Assembly (NCBI GenBank): GCA_003022815.1
Contig: PXSL01000086.1
Coordinates: 916-19,405, forward strand
Direction: 5' to 3'
DNA: 18,490 nucleotides
From: Halobacteriales archaeon SW_5_68_122
GTDB lineage: Archaea > Halobacteriota > Halobacteria > Halobacteriales > Haloarculaceae
In this document: positions 1 to 6,331 of the stretch, piece after piece
Layout of the letters: the number at the start of each line of letters is the position of its first letter
Position numbering within the stretch: position 1 is the stretch's first letter
Program-made: the position numbers and the translations under genes
The notes under the pieces: model-generated
Told to the model about the DNA's origin: nothing
The model's database searches: none
Seen by the model: only the letters and a program-made list of their open reading frames with translations

Positions 1-154
1 ACTCGACAACGAGTACCAGATACTCGAATCCGAGGAGTTCGCCGAACGGATCGAGGACCTCAGCGACCAGGGCGATGTCGACATCGTGACCACCGGCGAT
101 GAGGTGGTCACCGACGTCAGTGGGGGAGACGAGGCCGGCAGCAGCAGCGACTAG
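1..154 (+). CDS. C-terminal fragment of an unrecognised acidic protein
   Basis: An open frame runs in from the left edge (codons starting at position 2) to a TAG at 152-154, giving about 50 residues. The visible part starts LDNEYQILESEEF and ends in a low-complexity acidic/serine tail (GGDEAGSSSD), a common haloarchaeal C-terminus. Codon use is strongly G/C at third positions and unlike the overlapping frames, so this is the coding frame. No catalytic or structural motif is visible and I do not recognise the family. Everything upstream is outside the window. A weak hairpin with a pyrimidine-rich tail follows directly. Confidence 0.7.
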   Translation, partial: LDNEYQILESEEFAERIEDLSDQGDVDIVTTGDEVVTDVSGGDEAGSSSD

Positions 155-157
155 CGG

Positions 158-183
158 GCCGAACTGTCGGCGTTTCTCCTTCT
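158..183 (+). terminator. Weak hairpin plus T/C-rich tail after the first gene
   Basis: GCCGA (158-162) and TCGGC (167-171) pair around a 4-nt loop four bases after the TAG, followed by a T/C-rich stretch to 183. Archaeal terminators rely mainly on the U-tract, which is interrupted here, so this is only suggestive. Confidence 0.3.
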
Positions 184-330
184 GTACTGCGTCTTCGAGC
201 GATAGCACACAGCGTCCCGTCGCCCGGCACCGTCGGTACGGCCACGGACCGGCGATTCCGTCAGTAGCAGAGCTGTGCCGTCGCCCTCCTCGCGGTCGCC
301 CTCCCGTTCAACGCTCGAACCGAACCGCTG

Positions 331-340
331 ATAATAATTA
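331..340 (+). promoter_or_regulatory. AT-rich TATA-like box in the gene-poor region
   Basis: ATAATAATTA is the longest A/T run in the first 500 bases and stands out against high-GC flanks. If used as a TATA box on the plus strand it would start a transcript near 360-366, at the first hairpin (353-387) and about 75 nt ahead of the small ORF at 440. It could also act on the minus strand, where no gene lies. Direction is inferred from the position of the ORF only. Confidence 0.4.
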
Positions 341-352
341 CTGCAATCGTCT

Positions 353-387
353 CGGTATCGACCGCACGATGGCGTGCGGTCGTACCG
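353..387. repeat. Perfect 9-bp inverted repeat extended to a 14-bp stem
   Basis: CGACCGCAC (359-367) and GTGCGGTCG (374-382) are exact reverse complements with a 6-nt loop. The stem continues as CGGTA (353-357) with TACCG (383-387) after one bulged T at 358. It lies downstream of the TATA-like box at 331-340 and upstream of the small split ORF, so it could be a structured leader, a small RNA or an operator. It is outside the insertion element as bounded here. Confidence 0.6.
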
Positions 388-413
388 GTAAACCAGTTAC
401 ACTAATCATTGTC

Positions 414-435
414 ACGGGCGGTGCCGTCCGCCCGT
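414..435. repeat. Perfect 8-bp inverted repeat just before a small ORF
   Basis: ACGGGCGG (414-421) and CCGCCCGT (428-435) pair exactly around a 6-nt loop and end 4 bases before the ATG at 440. With the 353-387 hairpin it forms a tandem pair in the presumed leader. Such long structured leaders are unusual in haloarchaea, where most mRNAs are leaderless. Confidence 0.6.
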
Positions 436-439
436 TCAT

Positions 440-544
440 ATGGATACCGCGGGGACAGCCGGGCTCCGGGCCGCCGCCGGCCTGCTGGCGGCGCCGGTCA
501 CGAAGATGCCTTGCGACCTCTCGACGGCCGTCTTCATCGTTACC
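440..544 (+). pseudogene. 5' part of a small membrane-protein ORF split by the IS607 element
   Basis: The ATG at 440 opens a frame beginning MDTAGTAGLRAAAG and reaching AVFIVT at 542-544, where the insertion element begins. Joining codon 542-544 (ACC) directly to CTG at 2963 continues the frame as LALLCWRPGVR and a stop at 2996-2998. The restored product has 46 residues and a hydrophobic segment (STAVFIVTLALLCW) that spans the insertion point. This is good internal evidence for both the gene and the element ends. In the present sequence the frame instead runs into the element and stops at 573-575. I do not recognise the protein, and at 46 residues it could be a chance ORF. Confidence 0.45.
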
Positions 545-720
545 GTTCCAATTTTCAGTAGCTTTCAGTAGTATGCCGTAAGAAACGGGTACACTGCTGG
601 ACGACTGGGCCACGTCCATCACTACCATCTGCATTCGACTCGGGCACGGCGACAGCAGGCGCTATGACAGCCGACCCACCACCAGTGGTCGCCGCTGCCT
701 GTTCGGGTTCGTAGGCGACG
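545..720 (-). ncRNA. Candidate omega RNA (reRNA) overlapping the tnpB 3' end
   Basis: TnpB nucleases use a guide RNA made from the 3' end of their own transcript, with the scaffold ending at the element's right end and the guide read from flanking DNA. Sense overlapping transcripts at tnpB 3' ends are described in Halobacterium. Here only about 10 bases separate the tnpB stop from the inferred right end, so the scaffold must lie almost wholly inside coding sequence. A long stem is visible: 643-653 pairs with 688-699 through 11 base pairs with one bulge. The predicted guide is the minus-strand sequence running from 544 downward, beginning GGTAACGATGAAG. The 5' limit given is arbitrary. Confidence 0.45.
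555..571 (+). repeat. Right-end subterminal repeats (candidate TnpA sites)
   Basis: TTTCAGTAGC and TTTCAGTAGT follow each other with a 10-bp period, putting AGTAG at 557-561 and 567-571. They overlap the last codons and stop of tnpB and lie about 13 bp from the inferred right end. Their orientation is inverted relative to the AGTAG series at the left end, as expected for recombinase HTH sites facing the two ends. Confidence 0.5.
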
Positions 721-2276
721 ATGCCAGTCCCAAACGTGAGTCGCGTGCCAGCGGAACGGCGAGCTAGCACGATTTCAGAATCCCCCGTGTAGGAGGACAT
801 GAAACCGTGGTCTAGCTCGTCCGTCTCGTTGAAGAATACGCGAGCCACGTTCAGTGCCCCGATGTAGTCGCGGTCGCCCTCGAACCCGCACCGGGCATTG
901 TCACACCGGAAGTGCCCGCCCCACCACTGTTCGTGGTGATGATCGGGTGACTTGCAGGTGTGGCCGGTCGAACCACACCGGGGACACGACCGACTTGTCC
1001 CTTCCGGGTAGACTCGCTCGACAGCGACACCAGCACTCTCTGCCCGATATTCGATGTTCTCGATGATGTCCCGTCGTGCCCACGATGATAACTCCCACGA
1101 CAACGTGCTTTCGCCATGCGGTGGTGAAAGTGACCGCAAATCCTCGTGAACGATGGCGTCTACGTCGTACAGGAGTGCGAGTGCGAGGACTTGGTTGGCT
1201 ACATCGTGTGTCAGTTGCTCGCGCTTGTACTGGGTTTTGCTGTTCACTCGCTCATACTCACTGTGGACGTGGGCGAACTCGTCGGTATGCGAGCGACCGT
1301 CACGGCGCAACGCGGCAAGGCGGTCGTTCAGGCGGGTACGTTCGCGGTGCAGTCGTCGCATCCCGTCACGTTCGGTGAACTGGATGAACTGTGGCGTGGA
1401 TAGTTGCTCGCCACCGTCAGTCACCACCACAGCAGTCATATCTTTCCGTATTCCGGCGTCGAGCGCCAGTACGCGGTCGGTGGTGTCAGTCGCCTCTGTG
1501 TGTTCAACTTCGACGGGGAACGAGAGTTCGTAGTAGGCGTCACCGTTTTTGCGACGAGAGGGTTGGAACTCGGGGGCAGAGAGGTCACCGTGGGCGAGCA
1601 GGTTGTGGAACGCCTCGTAGCCGCCGCGCTCGTACTCCGTCCACGACCAGTCACCTCGTGTCTTGGGTAAATGTGTGTCCGGTGTTTTGAGGCGCAGTGT
1701 CAGCGTTTCGCTGTCGCTGTCATACTGGTAGTTGACGGCTTGCCCGCTGGTTGGGCCGTCGTCAGCAGAGAACGGCAGCACGTCACTATCATACGCTGGA
1801 CAGTCCTGCATCTCGAAATATGTGTCTGGATATCTTCCGTGACGGTCGTAGTAGCTGTTGAGTTGGTCGATGAGAATGTCCACGTAGCCTGATGAAAGGT
1901 AATCACCGTCATCCCAGAGTTGTTCTTTGATGCGACGGCGGTGGATACATTGGATTTTGTGGTCGGGTAGTACGTTTTGGATGGACTGAAAGGCGTCTCG
2001 ACGGTCGGCGTGACTCCGGAGCGTTTCACCGACTTTCTGCAAGATGCACCGTCGAAACCGCGAGGGAAGATATAGGTCGAGTTCTTCGAACGGTTCGTGT
2101 TCATCGAAGTATTTCCACGCCTGATGCGATGCGTCGGCAATGCCATCCAGATGGACTGGCGTCCAGTGGTCTTCGAGGGCGTGAGTGGCGACACGATACG
2201 TGACTGTTGCCAGTCGTTCAAACTTGTCAGTATCCTCATCCGGAAGGCGAATCGGGAGTGACAGGTGGTCACTCAT
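555..2276 (-). CDS. tnpB: TnpB, IS607-type RNA-guided DNA endonuclease
   Basis: The product is a 573-residue TnpB (OrfB), ancestor of Cas12 nucleases. It cuts DNA next to a short motif under guidance of an RNA from its own 3' end and favours retention of the element. RuvC residues are visible: D273 in LALDAGIRKD, E378 in AIVHEDL, and D468/D470 in GDRDYIGALN, where family members often have NAA instead of IGA. A zinc ribbon is formed by C431/C434 and C458/C463, with a His-rich insert (HHH at 446-448). Residues 1-260 would hold the wedge and recognition parts. The last 90 residues (484-573) have no known domain and overlap the presumed guide RNA. The ATG at 2274-2276 overlaps the tnpA stop by 8 nt, suggesting coupled translation. 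All catalytic residues are present, so it may be active. Confidence 0.93.
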   Translation of the reverse strand: MSDHLSLPIRLPDEDTDKFERLATVTYRVATHALEDHWTPVHLDGIADASHQAWKYFDEHEPFEELDLYLPSRFRRCILQKVGETLRSHADRRDAFQSIQNVLPDHKIQCIHRRRIKEQLWDDGDYLSSGYVDILIDQLNSYYDRHGRYPDTYFEMQDCPAYDSDVLPFSADDGPTSGQAVNYQYDSDSETLTLRLKTPDTHLPKTRGDWSWTEYERGGYEAFHNLLAHGDLSAPEFQPSRRKNGDAYYELSFPVEVEHTEATDTTDRVLALDAGIRKDMTAVVVTDGGEQLSTPQFIQFTERDGMRRLHRERTRLNDRLAALRRDGRSHTDEFAHVHSEYERVNSKTQYKREQLTHDVANQVLALALLYDVDAIVHEDLRSLSPPHGESTLSWELSSWARRDIIENIEYRAESAGVAVERVYPEGTSRSCPRCGSTGHTCKSPDHHHEQWWGGHFRCDNARCGFEGDRDYIGALNVARVFFNETDELDHGFMSSYTGDSEIVLARRSAGTRLTFGTGIVAYEPEQAAATTGGGSAVIAPAVAVPESNADGSDGRGPVVQQCTRFLRHTTESY

Positions 2277-2895
2277 CGGGTTTCACCTCTGATTCGATGG
2301 TGTTGATGACCTGTTGTTTTTTCGAGGAGCGCATACCGTAGAGTTTGCCGCTGAAGCTGGCGACGAGCTTAATGAGGTCATCAACGAGTTCTTCCTGTGC
2401 CGATTTATCCGTCTCGTCTTTGATGACGGTAATGGTGACACCATAGCAGTCGAAATACCGTTCAAGATATGAGAACCCAAAGCGGGTGAGTCTGTCTTCG
2501 TAGGTGACGAGAATGCGTCCGTAGTCAGCTTCTTGCGCATCATCAAGGAGTGAATCGAGACCACGGCGGTCTTCGTTCAGACCACTGCCAACGTCCGTGT
2601 AGGTGTTTTCGACGCTCCAGCCATGATCGTGAGCATAGTCTGTGAGTCGGTCAATTTGGCAATCGAGGTCGCCGTTGTCTTTCTGATTATGACTGGACAC
2701 ACGACCGTAGAGAGCAACACGATCTGTTGGCCGAGTGTCGCCCGCGAGTCGGCGGAGTTCTTGGTTTGGAATTCGTCGTTCACCGCCTGGTGTTCGGGTA
2801 TAATCGAGATCGTCGTTGCGACACCAGCGTTTGACGGTTTGGGTGTGAACACCGAGTTCATCCGCGAACTCGCCAATTGAGTACGACCGCGGCAT
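2269..2895 (-). CDS. tnpA: TnpA, IS607-family serine recombinase (transposase)
   Basis: A 208-residue protein with a MerR-like helix-turn-helix at residues 5-45 (SIGEFADELGVHTQTVKRW followed by a GGERRI wing) and a resolvase catalytic domain from about 58. The catalytic serine is S67 in YGRVSS, with R65 beside it and the DRLTR motif at 134-138. An N-terminal HTH before the catalytic domain, the reverse of classical resolvases, is typical of IS607. It excises and inserts the element through a circular intermediate at GG-type cores. The start is the ATG at 2893-2895, with a TATA box about 36 nt upstream. It is intact and probably cotranscribed with tnpB. Confidence 0.93.
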   Translation of the reverse strand: MPRSYSIGEFADELGVHTQTVKRWCRNDDLDYTRTPGGERRIPNQELRRLAGDTRPTDRVALYGRVSSHNQKDNGDLDCQIDRLTDYAHDHGWSVENTYTDVGSGLNEDRRGLDSLLDDAQEADYGRILVTYEDRLTRFGFSYLERYFDCYGVTITVIKDETDKSAQEELVDDLIKLVASFSGKLYGMRSSKKQQVINTIESEVKPDE

Positions 2896-2903
2896 CTTGG
2901 ATG

Positions 2904-2928
2904 TTACTGTTTACTACTGGTAGCTACT
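2904..2928 (-). repeat. Left-end subterminal repeats with 10-bp period
   Basis: On the minus strand AGTAG, AGTAG and AGTAA occur exactly 10 bp apart (plus-strand starts 2924, 2914, 2904). One site per helical turn places them on one face of the DNA, as expected for several recombinase dimers assembling at an IS607 end. They sit between the TATA box and the tnpA start, so TnpA binding could also repress its own promoter. Confidence 0.5.
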
Positions 2929-2934
2929 TATATG
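2928..2934 (-). promoter_or_regulatory. TATA box of the tnpA-tnpB operon
   Basis: ATATAAG on the minus strand is centred about 36 nt upstream of the tnpA ATG, in the AT-rich left end. It predicts a short leader of about 9 nt. It lies inside the element, so the promoter moves with it. Confidence 0.5.
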
Positions 2935-2962
2935 TATTGTATTCTATAACAGTTACACAACC

Positions 2963-2998
2963 CTGGCGCTCCTGTGCTGGCGGCCGGGGGTCCGGTAG
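2963..2998 (+). pseudogene. 3' part of the small membrane-protein ORF split by the IS607 element
   Basis: Read in frame from CTG at 2963, this encodes LALLCWRPGVR and a TAG at 2996-2998. It completes the hydrophobic segment begun at 440-544 once the element is removed. The continuity depends on the CC core chosen as the element boundary. The fragment has no start of its own. Confidence 0.4.
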
Positions 2999-3050
2999 CC
3001 GGTCGGCAGAGTCCTCCTGCCACTTGCGGGGACGGTCGGCCGCGAACAGC

Positions 3051-3060
3051 ACCCTTTTCG
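3051..3060 (+). promoter_or_regulatory. TATA-like element of the ABC exporter operon
   Basis: ACCCTTTTCG is centred about 27 nt upstream of the ATG at 3083, the spacing for leaderless haloarchaeal transcripts. A similar CCCTTTTTG precedes the PLD gene at the same distance. Confidence 0.45.
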
Positions 3061-3082
3061 TCACGCCGGTCCGCGCTCCGAC

Positions 3083-3912
3083 ATGGTCATTTGCGCCGAG
3101 CGGGTGCGGCGCCGCTACGGGGAGACGGTGGCGCTCGACGGCGTCTCCCTGTCCATCGAGGAGGGAACGGTGTTCGTCCTCGCCGGCCCGAACGGCGCCG
3201 GCAAGACGACGCTGATCCGCGCATTGACGGCCACGACGAGGGCCGACGGCACCGTCGAGCTGTTCGGCAGGCCGCCGTCGGAGGTGTCCGGCGAGCGCAT
3301 CGGACTGCTGCCGCAGGAGTTCGCCCCCGCCGACCGCCTCACCGCCCGGGAACTCGTGGCGTACTACGGCACTACGAGAACCTCTCGGGCGGTCAGAAGC
3401 GCCGTGCCTGCGTCGGGACGGCACTGGTGAACGACCCCGAGCTGCTGTTTCTCGACGAGCCGACGACCGGTATCGACCCGGCCGGCCGACGGGAGATGTG
3501 GGACCTCGTCGAGGGACTGGTCGACCGCGGCCGGACCGTCGTGCTGACGACCCACTACATGGAGGAGGCCGAGCAGTTGGCCGACGAGGTGGGACTGCTC
3601 TCGGGCGGCCAACTCGTCGCGCTGGGCTCGCCGGCCGAGCTACTGGAGCGCCACGGCGGCTCCGACCGGCTAGTCGTCGAGGCCGACGACGAGGGCGCGG
3701 CCGCCCGGGCGCTGGAGCGGGCCGGCTACCACGTCCTGCCCGACGAGCGGAGCCTCGCGGTCGCGGTCACCCCCGAGGAGATACCGGCAGTCGTCGAGAC
3801 GCTGGCCGACGCGGGCGTCGAGTACGAGCGGCTCACCTGGCGACAGCCGACCCTCGAAGACGTCTACCTGGCGACGACGGGGACGGCCCCGACCAATGGG
3901 GTGGCCCGATGA
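3083..3912 (+). pseudogene. ABC-2 exporter ATPase with internal frameshifting deletion
   Basis: The gene starts at the ATG at 3083 and shows Walker A (GPNGAGKTT) and Q-loop (LLPQEFAP) in one frame through ARELVAYYG. From about 3370 the match continues in another frame as HYENLSGGQKRR (ABC signature), Walker B (LLFLDEPTTGID), H-loop (TTHYMEEAEQ) and a full C-terminal domain ending at 3912. In related haloarchaeal ATPases about 28 residues of helical subdomain lie between AYYG and YENLSGG; they are absent, and the frame shifts at the join (3368-3372). No single product can be made, so this is a pseudogene or a sequence error. The stop overlaps the permease start (ATGA). The substrate is unknown; the family exports drugs, lipids or similar compounds. 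Confidence 0.85.
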
Positions 3913-4703
3913 GCCGGACCGGACGGGTCGCCGCCGAGACGCGCGCCGCCTGGTACGCCTTCGTCCGCCGCCGAACGGCGGTCTTCTTCACGTTCTTCTT
4001 TCCGGTCATCATCATCCTCATCTTCGGCGTGCTGGTGCGGACCGACCCGACCGGCGGCGGCCTGTTCACCGAGCCGGCGGGCTACTACGTCGCCAGCTAC
4101 CTCGCCGTGGTGGTACTTTTCACGCCGCTGTCGCGGGTCGGCAGCGAGGTGGCCCGCCACCGGGACGGCAACCGCTTCGAGAAGCTGGCGAGGACGCCGC
4201 TGTCGCGGGCGGAGTGGCTGCTCGCACAGACGCTCGTCAACGTCGTCGTCATCGGGCTCGCGGCGCTTCTCGTCCTCGTGCTCGTCGTGGCGCTGACCGG
4301 CGCCGGCGTTGCGCCGTCACCACTGCTCGTCCCCTACCTGGTCGCCGGCGTCGCGCTGTTCTGCGGGTTCGGGGCGCTTTTGGGCCGGATTGCGGACTCA
4401 CAGGACGGCGTCATTGCCGCCGCCAACGGTGTCGCGCTCCCGCTGCTTTTCCTCTCGGACACCTTCGTCCCGCCCGAGTTGCTCCCCGAGTGGTTCGTCC
4501 CCGCGATGGAACTGTCGCCGCTGACGTACTTTGCTCGCGGCGTCCGGGCGGCGACGTACCGCCGGCCGGGGACGCTCGCGTCGTGGACCGGCTCCGAACC
4601 GGGAATCGTCGGCACCGACCCCCACCTCAACCTCGTGGTCCTGTCCGCGCTCGCCGTCGGCTTCTTCGCCGCCGGCGCCTACGCCCTCCCGCGGACGGAC
4701 TGA
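3909..4703 (+). CDS. ABC-2 family transporter permease
   Basis: A 264-residue integral membrane protein with six predicted hydrophobic segments at about 23-43, 58-76, 104-130, 136-158, 166-187 and 240-260, the usual ABC2_membrane layout. The loop with EKLARTPLSRAEWLLAQ and the later LSPLTYFARGVR are typical of DrrB/ABC-2 permeases. The ATG at 3909-3911 overlaps the ATPase stop, so the two are translationally coupled and form one exporter. The gene is intact, but without a functional ATPase it would not work. It is followed by two hairpins and a convergent gene. Confidence 0.88.
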   Translation: MSRTGRVAAETRAAWYAFVRRRTAVFFTFFFPVIIILIFGVLVRTDPTGGGLFTEPAGYYVASYLAVVVLFTPLSRVGSEVARHRDGNRFEKLARTPLSRAEWLLAQTLVNVVVIGLAALLVLVLVVALTGAGVAPSPLLVPYLVAGVALFCGFGALLGRIADSQDGVIAAANGVALPLLFLSDTFVPPELLPEWFVPAMELSPLTYFARGVRAATYRRPGTLASWTGSEPGIVGTDPHLNLVVLSALAVGFFAAGAYALPRTD

Positions 4704-4711
4704 CCCGGGTG

Positions 4712-4750
4712 CGGTCGGCACCGACCGAAGACGGCGCCCCGGGGGCGCCG
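4712..4750. terminator. Two tandem hairpins between convergent genes
   Basis: CGGTCGG (4712-4718) pairs with CCGACCG (4721-4727). CGGCGCCCC (4732-4740) pairs with GGGGCGCCG (4742-4750). Both fill the 48-base gap between the permease stop and the stop of the opposing gene, where a bidirectional terminator would sit. No U-tract accompanies them, so function is inferred from position and symmetry. Confidence 0.4.
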
Positions 4751-4751
4751 C

Positions 4752-5462
4752 TCACTCCGGCCGCAGGCGCTCCAGAACCGGTATCTCCTCGATACGGTCC
4801 TCGGACAGCCGCTCCCAGTCGATGCCGGTCGGCTTGCCCCCCTCGGCGTCGGTCCGGACGGTCCGCTCCGGCGTACAGACGACGTCGACCGGCACGTCGT
4901 GGGCCTCGGCGCCAACGTCGTCGTCGACGACCTGCAGTTCGTGGACCGTCGTTATTACGGTTGTCCCGTCGCCGACGAGGCCGAACGCCCGAAGCATTGC
5001 GAATTCGAGGTCGCTGTACCCCTCGCCCTTCCCGATGCGCTCGCCGGATTCGGTGACGGCGACGCTACCGACAACGATGGCGTCAACGGCCGACAGGGCC
5101 TCGGGCGGCACCCGGCGGCCGTGCGTCCCGGCGTGGGAGACGGTCGGCGCGGCGTCGGTGTCGTCGATGTCGGCGGGGTCCAACTCGAGGAACGGCTCCT
5201 CGTCGCGGAGCCGCGGAGCCGCCATGTAGACGGTAGTGTCCGCCTCGAGCAGCGCCCGGCGGAGCGGTAACTGCGGCGCGTCGGGGTTGGCCTTGACCGC
5301 CTCGCTACCGGCAAGCTCCGGCAGGTCCATCGCCCGCTCTGCGGCCGCCTCCGCGCCGGTGAAATTGGTGATGCGGCCGTGCGGCGGAAACGGGAACCGC
5401 GCCGCGCCGGACTCCTCGAGGGCGTCCCAGACGCGTTTCCGGATGGCACCCTTGTCGGCCAT
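4752..5462 (-). CDS. 5-formyltetrahydrofolate cyclo-ligase family protein
   Basis: A 236-residue protein of the MTHFS-like fold. The hallmark is GKGEGYSDLEFAML at 144-157, the archaeal form of the ATP/substrate loop (GxGxGYYD in bacteria). N-terminal KANPDAPQ (57-64) and TVYMAAPRLR (77-86) are also typical of the haloarchaeal family. MTHFS converts 5-formyl-THF to 5,10-methenyl-THF with ATP; haloarchaea use folate-type C1 carriers, so that activity is plausible, but the archaeal branch is distant and the exact substrate is unproven. It follows the DUF420 gene with a one-base gap on the same strand, indicating cotranscription. The sequence looks complete. Confidence 0.85.
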   Translation of the reverse strand: MADKGAIRKRVWDALEESGAARFPFPPHGRITNFTGAEAAAERAMDLPELAGSEAVKANPDAPQLPLRRALLEADTTVYMAAPRLRDEEPFLELDPADIDDTDAAPTVSHAGTHGRRVPPEALSAVDAIVVGSVAVTESGERIGKGEGYSDLEFAMLRAFGLVGDGTTVITTVHELQVVDDDVGAEAHDVPVDVVCTPERTVRTDAEGGKPTGIDWERLSEDRIEEIPVLERLRPE

Positions 5463-5463
5463 C

Positions 5464-6066
5464 TCAGGCGACCCCGGTGACGTACTCGATGTGTTCGGGT
5501 CCGTAGAAGAACGCCAGCATGAGGTAGGTGACGACGCCTAACACGAGGCTGACGAGCCACGCGGAGGCGGCGACCCGGCCGACCGTCGCGTGGGCCGTCC
5601 CCCGCAGTTCGGCCGGCGTGCGGGTCAGCCCCAGCGTAACCTGGTAGAGCACCAGCGGCACCGACAGCACCGAAAGCAGGATGTGGACGCCGAGCATGCC
5701 GAGGTAGAAGCTCCGGAGCGGTGCGCCCTCGACGATTTCCTTGCGGCCGCCGCCGCCGGTCTTCAGCAGGTAGAGAACGAGAAACACGAGGATGAGCGTG
5801 AACGCTGTCATCATCGCCGCGCGGTGCCTCCGCACCTGGTCATCCCGTATCCAGTACCACCCGGCGACGAGACAGCAGACGGTCAGGGAGTTCACCACGG
5901 CGATGGCGGCCGCCAGCAGGTCGACCGTCGACCGCGAGACCTCGGGGTACAGCCCCACGTCACCGTACAGCGTCCCGATGACGACGACGTAGCCCACGAC
6001 GGTCAGGACGGCAGTCAACGCCCGGGGGTGCTCGCGCGCGACCCCCGGTCCACGAACTGTCGACAT
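5464..6066 (-). CDS. DUF420 family membrane protein (CtaM/YozB-like)
   Basis: A 200-residue protein with five hydrophobic segments at about 17-38, 47-70, 82-103, 122-146 and 166-188. Membrane-associated histidines H81 (in RRHRAAM), H128 (in GVHILLS) and H159 (in TAHATVGR) fit the DUF420 family. The Bacillus and Staphylococcus members YozB/CtaM are needed for maturation of haem-copper oxidases, so a role in cytochrome oxidase assembly is the best guess. No oxidase gene is in the window. The start is the ATG at 6064-6066, with no obvious TATA box at -27. It is the first gene of a two-gene operon with the cyclo-ligase family gene. Confidence 0.85.
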   Translation of the reverse strand: MSTVRGPGVAREHPRALTAVLTVVGYVVVIGTLYGDVGLYPEVSRSTVDLLAAAIAVVNSLTVCCLVAGWYWIRDDQVRRHRAAMMTAFTLILVFLVLYLLKTGGGGRKEIVEGAPLRSFYLGMLGVHILLSVLSVPLVLYQVTLGLTRTPAELRGTAHATVGRVAASAWLVSLVLGVVTYLMLAFFYGPEHIEYVTGVA

Positions 6067-6230
6067 GAAGTGCAGTTCGGCTTCGGCCCCAATGGTCCCT
6101 TTGCTTTTCCCGGCGGACGTACCGGGGTCCGGCCGGGACCCGGCTGGTCGTCGCGGTCGGCCGGCGTCGTGTTTAGTTACGCGATAGCCGGCCGACCAGC
6201 CTTCTTCGGGTAGGAAATCGAAAGGGGCCG

Positions 6231-6251
6231 ACCGCTCGCGCCGCGAGCGGT
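6231..6251. repeat. Perfect 10-bp inverted repeat between divergent genes
   Basis: ACCGCTCGCG (6231-6240) and CGCGAGCGGT (6242-6251) are exact complements around one central base. The repeat lies in the 265-base divergent intergenic region, about 50 bp upstream of the TATA box of the glycosyltransferase. An operator for a dimeric regulator is possible; a hairpin in RNA is the alternative. Confidence 0.5.
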
Positions 6252-6298
6252 TACACTGAATTATCTTAAGTAAACACTACGTCGGCTGGACCGCCCGG

Positions 6299-6306
6299 AT
6301 ATAAAT
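6299..6306 (+). promoter_or_regulatory. TATA box for the first glycosyltransferase
   Basis: ATATAAAT is a near-consensus archaeal TATA box centred about 30 nt upstream of the GTG at 6332. The ATG at 6305 overlaps the box itself, so it is not a plausible leaderless start. Confidence 0.65.
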
Positions 6307-6331
6307 GCCGGCCGGCCGGACGACCGGAGGC

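Larger units (their letters stand above)
545..2962 (-). mobile_element. IS607-family insertion sequence (tnpA + tnpB)
   Basis: A minus-strand element of about 2.4 kb carries a MerR-HTH serine recombinase and a TnpB nuclease with overlapping ends, the defining layout of IS607. The ends are inferred. On the element strand both ends abut GG (CC at 543-544 and 2961-2962 on plus), matching the GG crossover core known for IS607, and removing one copy restores the small ORF across the site. Subterminal repeats support this: AGTAG-type pentamers at 10-bp spacing occur three times near the left end (2904, 2914, 2924, as TTACT/CTACT on plus) and twice in inverted orientation near the right end (557, 567). 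The element has lower GC than its neighbours, indicating transfer. No inverted terminal repeats or target duplication are expected for this family. Confidence 0.8.

Noticed and set aside
394..2958. CAGTTACAC occurs at 394-402 and again at 2950-2958, suggesting direct repeats at the element ends.
   Set aside because: A 9-base match between two short AT-rich stretches is not very unlikely. The boundary at the CC core (543-544 / 2961-2962) also restores a reading frame and fits the positions of the phased AGTAG repeats and the GC change.
6251..6275. GGTTACACTGAAT resembles the sequence near the IS607 element (AGTTACACTAAT at 395-406), suggesting a relic end.
   Set aside because: The similarity is short, and no phased AGTAG repeats or transposase remnants lie nearby.
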